Source of the DNA: Cyanobium sp. M55B138
Lineage (GTDB): Bacteria; Cyanobacteriota; Cyanobacteriia; PCC-6307; Cyanobiaceae
Length of the DNA stretch: 7,852 nucleotides
Assembly: GCA_018400215.1 (NCBI GenBank)
Contig: JAGYNF010000073.1
Span: forward strand, 1 to 7,852
Direction of reading: 5' to 3'
Each line of letters starts with the position of its first letter. Positions within the stretch are counted from its first letter, which is position 1. Below are positions 1 to 7,852 of this stretch, one piece after another. The position numbers and the translations under genes are program-made. The notes under the pieces were generated by a model. That model saw only the letters and a list, made by a program, of their open reading frames with translations, was not told where the DNA came from and did no database searches.

Positions 1-246
1 ACCGGCTATCCCCTGGGCCTGAAAGGAGAGGCCATCTCCATTGAGGCGCGAATCATTGCCGTGGCCGACGTACTCGATGCCCTGATCAGTAGTCGCCCGT
101 ATAAGCAACCCTGGACTATTGAGGCGGCCATTGATGAGTTGGACAGGCTGGTGGCCAGTGGCAAATTCGATGCTGACTGCGTCGCCGCAGTCAAGCGGCA
201 CCAGCACGACATCTTGGCCATCCGTGATCGCTTCAACGACCCATGA
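1..246 (+). CDS. HD-GYP domain c-di-GMP phosphodiesterase, C-terminal end (partial, cut by window edge)
   Basis: Frame 1 is open from the first base to TGA at 244-246, giving 81 codons of a gene that starts outside the window. It opens with TGYPLGLKGE, followed by ARIIAVADVLDAL and SSRPYK. This is the characteristic second half of the HD-GYP domain: the GYP motif, then the (V/I)ADVxDAL and RPYK segments. Family knowledge: HD-GYP proteins hydrolyse cyclic di-GMP using a metal centre; the HD dyad and most metal ligands lie upstream of the window and cannot be checked. The segment after RPYK is helical and ends in the C-terminal residues DRFNDP. The stop overlaps by 14 bp the stop end of the oppositely oriented GGDEF remnant, so c-di-GMP degrading and synthesising genes face each other. 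Any N-terminal sensor domain (response-regulator receiver, GAF) is unseen. A GTG at 61 is not the true start, because family homology continues upstream of it. Confidence 0.88.
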   Translation, partial: TGYPLGLKGEAISIEARIIAVADVLDALISSRPYKQPWTIEAAIDELDRLVASGKFDADCVAAVKRHQHDILAIRDRFNDP

Positions 247-714
247 GGGCCCCGCACACAAAGCGACTCCGCCCCGTGCGCTTCGCCCCGTAGAGGGCCT
301 GATCCGCCCGGCCGATCAGGGTTGTTTCGGTCAGGTCCGAGGCATGTCCGGGCTCGAAACAGGCCCATCCGGCGCTCACGGTGATCGGATAGCTCTTGGC
401 GCTGTCCTCCAGCACCAGGGGAGTGGAGGCAAAGCCCTCCACAATCCTTCGCCCCACCTCCGCGCCTCCCGCCTGTTTGCGGTAGACGCGATCGGCACTC
501 CGGCCCGCAGGCAGACATCGCCGGCCAGATGGCCGTGGCTGTCGTTGAACCGTTTGAAATGGTCCACATCCAGCAGCAACAGGGCCAGCGGTTGGCCGAT
601 CACCTGGTGCCCCTTCAGTTCCGCCGCCAGCTCCCGGTTGAACAGCAGCCGATTGCCCACGCCCGTCAGGGCATCGCGGGTAGCTAGCTGCTCGAGATCC
701 TGGGTGCGGCGTCG
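233..714 (-). pseudogene. Degenerate GGDEF (diguanylate cyclase) domain lacking the GGEEF motif
   Basis: Reading leftwards, a coiled-coil-like linker (RRRTQDLEQLATRD) leads into DALTGVGNR, the standard opening of GGDEF domains. Next comes LLLLDVDHFKRFNDSHGHLAGD, containing the metal-binding Asp and the substrate-binding Asn/Asp helix. After GDVCLR the reading frame changes near 501-507. In the new frame AGRSADRVYR continues and passes directly to KQAGGAEVGRRIVEGF near 478-481. In intact members roughly VARYGGEEFxxLLP stands between those two segments, so the active-site signature has been deleted. The rest is normal: YPITVSAGWA, then ADQALYGAKRTGRSR, ending at a TGA (complement of 233-235). 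Family role: synthesis of c-di-GMP from two GTP. With the GGEEF loop missing and the frame broken, this copy cannot be an active cyclase. Sequencing error could explain a one-base shift but not the lost motif. It continues upstream into the H-NOX fragment. Confidence 0.82.
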
Positions 715-911
715 CAGCAGATCATGGGGAGTGGCCTGCAGCTCCATGCTGGCGGCCATCACCAACCGGTAGTGAGATCGTCGGGGTAGGGCTCCATGCC
801 CCCAAACTGCTCCAGTTCGACCTCGGCAGCCAGGCGCACCCGGGTCCAGACCTGTTCGCCATGGTCGACGCAGATCATGTCGCGGATGGCTTGATTGCCT
901 AATCCGTACAT
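715..911 (-). pseudogene. Truncated, frameshifted H-NOX (haem NO/O2-binding) domain fused to the GGDEF remnant
   Basis: An ATG at 911-909 (minus) starts MYGLGNQAIRDMICVDHGEQ, the typical first helix of H-NOX proteins (family form MYGLVNKAIxxMV...FGE). It continues with AEVELEQFGGMEPYPDDLT. That frame hits TGA at 761-759 after 50 codons. Shifting by one base near 770-772 restores the family sequence as LTYRLVMAASMELQ, which runs in the same frame into PHDLL and then the GGDEF linker. The H-NOX similarity therefore stops at about residue 66 of a domain that is normally about 180-190 residues. The proximal haem histidine (around residue 102 in characterised members) and the YxSxR haem-propionate motif are both absent. 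Family knowledge: H-NOX proteins sense NO or O2 and are often encoded beside diguanylate cyclases or histidine kinases. Inference: a deletion joined an hnoX gene to a neighbouring GGDEF gene, or shortened an existing fusion, followed by frameshift decay. No haem could bind this remnant. Confidence 0.8.
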
Positions 912-969
912 GGCGCGTGGGGCCCCCTCATCAATTTGACTTCTGTCTCGGCACAGTAGGCACAGCTGC

Positions 970-973
970 AAGG
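970..973 (+). promoter_or_regulatory. Shine-Dalgarno AAGG deciding the start at 979
   Basis: AAGG lies 5 nt before the ATG at 979. It favours this ATG over the adjacent TTG at 976 as start of the 186-aa hypothetical protein. The match is short, so confidence is moderate. Confidence 0.4.
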
Positions 974-978
974 TTTTG

Positions 979-1539
979 ATGGGGTGGCGTTCAAGCCTGG
1001 GCGGATGGCTCGCGCGGCGGCTGCGGCGGCTCGGGGATCGGATCGATCCCCCGCAACAGGAGCTGGCGCCAGCCAGCCGCAAGCTGCCCGACCTGGCTGA
1101 CCCCGATCAGGGCCCAGCGGCCGAGCTGGAGTTCACGCCATCCGAGCCCTGGCAGGGGGTGCGGGAGCGCGCCCTGGGCAAGAGTCTGGACACCCTGCGC
1201 ACCGAAGCGCTCTACAGCCTGGGGGCCCTGCATGCCGCCCATCTGGCCGCCGCGGCCGTGTTTGACGACCGGCGCCTGACGGCGGCCCTCAATCGCCGCC
1301 GCGGTGAAACCGTGAGCCAGGACACCCTCGCCAAGTTGGCTGAGGCCGCCTCGATCTGGCATCGCGACAGTGCCTCCCTCGGCATGGCCCTCACCGCCGT
1401 GGGGGCCACCCAGGTGCCGGACATGACCCTGGCCGAGGCCCTGCAGGTGGATCACGAGGAGGAGGAGGCCCTCGAGGCGATGGCCGAGGGCTACCAGATC
1501 GAACTCAAGCGGCAGATCCTCGAGGAGGCCGATTCCTGA
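979..1539 (+). CDS. Hypothetical protein, 186 aa, Arg-rich N-terminus and acidic C-terminal helix
   Basis: I do not recognise this protein. The ATG at 979 is preceded by AAGG at 970-973 with 5-nt spacing and is preferred over the TTG directly before it. The first 25 residues are rich in Arg with hydrophobic residues between (WLARRLRRLGDRI), suggesting an amphipathic, possibly membrane-surface or nucleic-acid-contacting helix. Residues about 26-55 are Pro/Asp-rich and probably disordered. From about 58 to 145 the sequence is Ala/Leu-rich and likely all-helical (SLDTLRTEALYSLGALHAAH). The last 30 residues are very acidic (VDHEEEEALEAMAEGY) and end in ILEEADS. There is no signal peptide, membrane span or Cys cluster. 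Codon use matches the neighbouring housekeeping genes, so it looks like a real gene. It is divergent from the H-NOX remnant (67-bp gap) and convergent with the potassium channel (16-bp gap). In that gap I see a TTGACT at 936-941 but no good -10 partner. Confidence 0.8.
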   Translation: MGWRSSLGGWLARRLRRLGDRIDPPQQELAPASRKLPDLADPDQGPAAELEFTPSEPWQGVRERALGKSLDTLRTEALYSLGALHAAHLAAAAVFDDRRLTAALNRRRGETVSQDTLAKLAEAASIWHRDSASLGMALTAVGATQVPDMTLAEALQVDHEEEEALEAMAEGYQIELKRQILEEADS

Positions 1540-1555
1540 ACCAGCCCGCCCGCCC

Positions 1556-4161
<2,606 letters not shown>

Positions 4162-4167
4162 CCAGCC

Positions 4168-5823
4168 ATGGACCTGACTCTCTGGACCTACGAAGGCCCG
4201 CCCCACGTGGGTGCCCTGCGCATCGCCGCCTCGATGGAGGGCGTGCATTACGTGTTGCATGCCCCCCAGGGCGACACCTATGCCGACCTGCTGTTCACGA
4301 TGATTGAGCGGCGCGACCGGCGCCCACCCGTGACCTACACCACCTTCCAGGCCCGCGACCTGGGTGGGGATACCGCCGAGCTGGTGAAGCGCACGATCGC
4401 CGAGGCGGTGGAGCGTTTTGCGCCCGAGGCCCTGCTGGTGGGGGAGAGCTGCACCGCTGAGCTGATCCAGGACCAGCCCGGTTCCCTGGCGGCGAGCATG
4501 GACCTGGGTGGCATTCCGGTGGTGAATCTGGAGCTGCCCGCCTATTCCAAGAAAGAGAACTGGGGCGCTGCCGAAACCTTCTATCAATTGGTGCGCAACC
4601 TGCTCAAAGCCCAGCTGCCCCCCCCCGGCAGCCCCCGGCCCGATCCCCAGGCCTGGCGCCAGCAGGGCCGCCGGCCGCGGGTGAATCTGCTGGGCCCCTC
4701 CCTGCTCGGCTTCCGCTGCCGCGACGACGTGCGCGAACTCACCGGCCTGCTGGACGGCTACGGCATCGATGTGGCCGTGGCGGCACCGCTGGGGGCCCGG
4801 CCAGCGGATCTGCAGCGCCTGCCTGAGGCCGATGCCAACCTCTGCCTCTATCCGGAGGTGGCGGGTCCCGTGGCCAGCTGGCTGGAGCGCAGCTTCGGCA
4901 TGGCCACGGTGACCACGGTGCCGATCGGCGTGGGGGCCACCGTGGCCTTCCTGCAGGAGCTCCACGGCGTGCTCGGCATGGAGCTGCCGGCGGAGTTGCA
5001 GCTGGATGCCGAGGGGGAGATGGGGGCAGAACGGCGCTCACGCCTGCCCTGGTATTCCCGCTCGGTGGATTCCACCTACCTCACCGGCAAGCGGGTGTTC
5101 ATCTTTGCCGACGCCACCCATGCCATTGCCGCGGCGAGGATCGCCAGCCGCGAGCTCGGTTTTCAGGTGGTGGGTCTGGGCACCTACAGCCGTGAGCAGG
5201 CCCGGCAGGTGCGGGCGGTGGCCCAGGAGCTGGGCCTTGAAGCGCTGATCAGCGACGATTACCTGGAGGTGGAGCAGGCCATGGCGGCGGCCGCCCCCGA
5301 GCTGGTGCTGGGAACCCAGATGGAGCGCCACAGTGCCAAACGGCTCGGCATCCCCTGCGCCGTGATCAGCGCGCCCCTGCATGTGCAGGATGTGCCCGCC
5401 CGCCACTCCCCCCAGATGGGCTGGGAGGGGGCCAACGTGATTTTCGATGCCTGGGTGCATCCGCTGATGATGGGCCTCGAGGAGCATCTGATTGGCATGT
5501 TCCGCCACGATTTTGAATTCGTGGATGGTCATCTCAGCCATCTCGAGGGCGCCCATGGGCCGGATTCAACGGCGCCCGTTTCTGCCCATGCCAGTGGCAC
5601 TGCTGTTCTGGATCGATCGTTGGAATCAGCGTCGAAGCAGCCTGCGGCCCCGGCCGATGGCGTGCCCACCTGGGGCAAGGACGGGGAGGCGGAGCTGGCC
5701 AAGGTGCCCTTCTTTGTGCGGGGCAAGGTGCGGCGCAACACCGAGGCCTACGCCCGTGCCAAGGGGCTCACCCTGATCGACAGTGAAGCCCTCTATGAAG
5801 CCAAGGCCCACTTCACGCCGTAG
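4168..5823 (+). CDS. chlB: Light-independent protochlorophyllide reductase subunit B
   Basis: ChlB supplies the partner half of the NB complex: one ligand of the shared [4Fe-4S] cluster and much of the protochlorophyllide pocket. The 551-residue protein begins [20 protein letters not shown]. Asp36 sits in [13 protein letters not shown], at the position of the unusual aspartate cluster ligand. [35 protein letters not shown] and [19 protein letters not shown] follow; the Asp near 301 in SVDST corresponds to the proposed catalytic proton-donor aspartate (Asp274 in purple-bacterial BchB, by alignment from memory). The C-terminal domain has [16 protein letters not shown] from about 511. It is longer than many ChlB (about 505-530 aa) because of a Pro-rich insert at about 151-170 and a Ser/Ala/Pro-rich linker at about 465-500. 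No Shine-Dalgarno is visible; the 6-bp gap after chlN suggests translational coupling. Confidence 0.98.
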   Translation: MDLTLWTYEGPPHVGALRIAASMEGVHYVLHAPQGDTYADLLFTMIERRDRRPPVTYTTFQARDLGGDTAELVKRTIAEAVERFAPEALLVGESCTAELIQDQPGSLAASMDLGGIPVVNLELPAYSKKENWGAAETFYQLVRNLLKAQLPPPGSPRPDPQAWRQQGRRPRVNLLGPSLLGFRCRDDVRELTGLLDGYGIDVAVAAPLGARPADLQRLPEADANLCLYPEVAGPVASWLERSFGMATVTTVPIGVGATVAFLQELHGVLGMELPAELQLDAEGEMGAERRSRLPWYSRSVDSTYLTGKRVFIFADATHAIAAARIASRELGFQVVGLGTYSREQARQVRAVAQELGLEALISDDYLEVEQAMAAAAPELVLGTQMERHSAKRLGIPCAVISAPLHVQDVPARHSPQMGWEGANVIFDAWVHPLMMGLEEHLIGMFRHDFEFVDGHLSHLEGAHGPDSTAPVSAHASGTAVLDRSLESASKQPAAPADGVPTWGKDGEAELAKVPFFVRGKVRRNTEAYARAKGLTLIDSEALYEAKAHFTP

Positions 5824-6936
<1,113 letters not shown>

Positions 6937-6942
6937 GGGACT

Positions 6943-6947
6943 GGAGG
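6943..6947 (+). promoter_or_regulatory. Strong Shine-Dalgarno for the gene after chlL
   Basis: GGAGG, within GGAGGGGGG, lies 5 nt before the ATG at 6953 and 6 bp after the chlL stop. It fixes this start and is the clearest ribosome-binding site in the window; the chl genes lack one. The 16-bp gap from chlL implies co-transcription. Confidence 0.6.
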
Positions 6948-6952
6948 GGGGC

Positions 6953-7852
6953 ATGGGTCACGGCAGCTCCCTGATGGCAGCCCTGCAGCAGCCGCAGGCC
7001 TGGCCCCATCCGGTGCAGCAGCCCATCGGCCTGGTGGAGACCCACATTTCCTGGGTGCTGCTCACCGGCTCCTACGCCTACAAGCTGCACAAGGCGGTGA
7101 ATCTGGGTTTTCTCGACTTCACCAGCCTGGAGCAGCGCCTGCACGACTGCCGTGAGGAACTGCGGCTCAACCGGCGACTCAGCGACGACCTCTACCTCAA
7201 CCTGGTGGCGGTGGTTGCCAGCCCCGCCGGCCCCCGGGTGGTGGATGCCAACGTGCCGGTCGCCCAGCTGCCGGGACCGGTGCTGGAGTACGGCCTGCGC
7301 ATGCGTCAGTTTCCCCAGGAGGCCCTGCTGCCCCAGGCCCTGGCCCGCGGCGCCATCCAGGCGGGCGCAATCGAGGCCCTGGCCAGCGACCTGGCCCGCT
7401 TCCACCACCAGGCTGCGGTGGCGCCGGCGGCGGGCCCCTACGGCACCCCTGCAGCGGTGCGCCAACCGGTGCTCGACAACTTCAAGGCCCTGGCCCCCAA
7501 CCTGGCACCAGCGCTGCAGTCGCAACTGGAGCGGCTGCAGCGCTGGGCGGACCAGGCTTTCGCCCAGCTCAGCCCGGTGATGCACCAGCGGCTGGCCGGT
7601 GGGCGGGTGCGGGAGTGCCACGGTGACCTGCACCTGGGCAACATGCTGCTGGAGGGTGAGCGCATCCGGGTGTTTGACTGCCTCGAATTCAGCCCCGCCC
7701 TGCGCTGGATTGACGTGATCAGCGACATGGCCTTCCTGGTGATGGACCTGGAGGAGCGGGGCCATCCGTCGTTGGCCAACCAGGTGCTCAACAGCTGGCT
7801 GGCCTGCAATGGCGACTACGGCGGCCTGCAGCTCTGGCGCTGGTATGTGAGC
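6953..7852 (+). CDS. Aminoglycoside-phosphotransferase-like protein (COG2187/COG0645 type), N-terminal 300 residues, partial at window end
   Basis: The frame is open from the ATG at 6953 to the last base (300 codons), so the C-terminus is missing. It has a kinase-like fold of the APH family. TGSYAYKLHKAVNLGFLDF (about 38-56) carries the putative ATP-contacting lysines K44 and K47. CHGDLHLGNMLL (222-233) is the catalytic loop with Asp225 and Asn230. FDCLEFSPALRWIDVISDMAFLVMDL (from 241) has the metal-binding Asp242 and the signature that separates this group from true drug-resistance enzymes. Family knowledge: such proteins often have a C-terminal P-loop kinase (gluconate-kinase-like) domain, which here would lie beyond the window. 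The physiological substrate is unknown, and resistance should not be inferred. It follows chlL by 16 bp with a strong Shine-Dalgarno and is probably read from the chl transcript. A link to pigment synthesis is speculative. Confidence 0.9.
   Translation, partial: MGHGSSLMAALQQPQAWPHPVQQPIGLVETHISWVLLTGSYAYKLHKAVNLGFLDFTSLEQRLHDCREELRLNRRLSDDLYLNLVAVVASPAGPRVVDANVPVAQLPGPVLEYGLRMRQFPQEALLPQALARGAIQAGAIEALASDLARFHHQAAVAPAAGPYGTPAAVRQPVLDNFKALAPNLAPALQSQLERLQRWADQAFAQLSPVMHQRLAGGRVRECHGDLHLGNMLLEGERIRVFDCLEFSPALRWIDVISDMAFLVMDLEERGHPSLANQVLNSWLACNGDYGGLQLWRWYVS

Noticed and set aside
119..772. 217-codon plus-strand open frame
   Set aside because: Opposite strand of the H-NOX/GGDEF remnant and out of frame with HD-GYP; it is Ser/Arg-rich without any motif.
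936..964. TTGACT as -35 of a sigma-70 promoter for the 186-aa protein
   Set aside because: No acceptable -10 hexamer lies at 16-18 bp spacing, so it is mentioned only within the gene entry.
6953..7852. Antibiotic-resistance aminoglycoside phosphotransferase
   Set aside because: The catalytic motif is shared, but the FDCLEFSPALRWIDVISD block marks the chromosomal COG2187-like group, not drug-modifying enzymes.

Overview
The window is GC-rich and comes from a cyanobacterium. The best fit is the Cyanobium/Synechococcus (alpha-cyanobacterial, picocyanobacterial) group. This rests on a complete set of dark-operative protochlorophyllide oxidoreductase genes in the order chlN-chlB-chlL, on picocyanobacterial-type protein sequences (for example the GEGSVQV segment ahead of the ChlL P-loop and the closing [11 protein letters not shown]), and on the strongly GC-biased third codon positions. 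Genus is an inference; no rRNA or other taxonomic marker is present.

Layout. (1) Positions 1-911 hold the remains of a cyclic-di-GMP / nitric-oxide signalling locus. The end of an HD-GYP phosphodiesterase reads rightwards, with its GYP motif at the window edge. A broken H-NOX (haem-NO/O2 sensor) fragment joined to a broken GGDEF diguanylate cyclase reads leftwards and overlaps the HD-GYP gene tail to tail. The H-NOX part stops before the haem-ligand region, a one-base shift separates its start from the rest, and the GGDEF part has lost its GGEEF signature and shifts frame once more. (2) 979-1539 encodes a conserved-looking but unrecognised 186-residue protein. (3) 1556-2683 (minus) encodes a two-helix potassium channel with RCK/TrkA domains. 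It converges on the previous gene, and a perfect 10-bp inverted repeat spans the junction. (4) 2896-6936 is chlN-chlB-chlL, encoding the nitrogenase-like enzyme that makes chlorophyllide a in the dark. chlN and chlB are 6 bp apart. chlL follows after a 180-bp spacer that contains a hairpin and a short direct repeat. (5) 6953 to the window end holds the N-terminal, phosphotransferase-like part of a COG2187/COG0645-type protein. It begins 16 bp after chlL with a strong Shine-Dalgarno and is probably co-transcribed.

How they work together. ChlN and ChlB form the catalytic heterotetramer. ChlL is the ATP-driven [4Fe-4S] electron donor. All cluster-ligating residues expected from the family are visible (three Cys in ChlN, Asp36 in ChlB, two Cys in ChlL), so the enzyme looks functional. 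The signalling region on the left appears to be decaying. I found no tRNA, rRNA, CRISPR array, insertion sequence or prophage gene. I see no clear case for a wholly new system; the most unusual item is the eroded H-NOX/GGDEF fusion.
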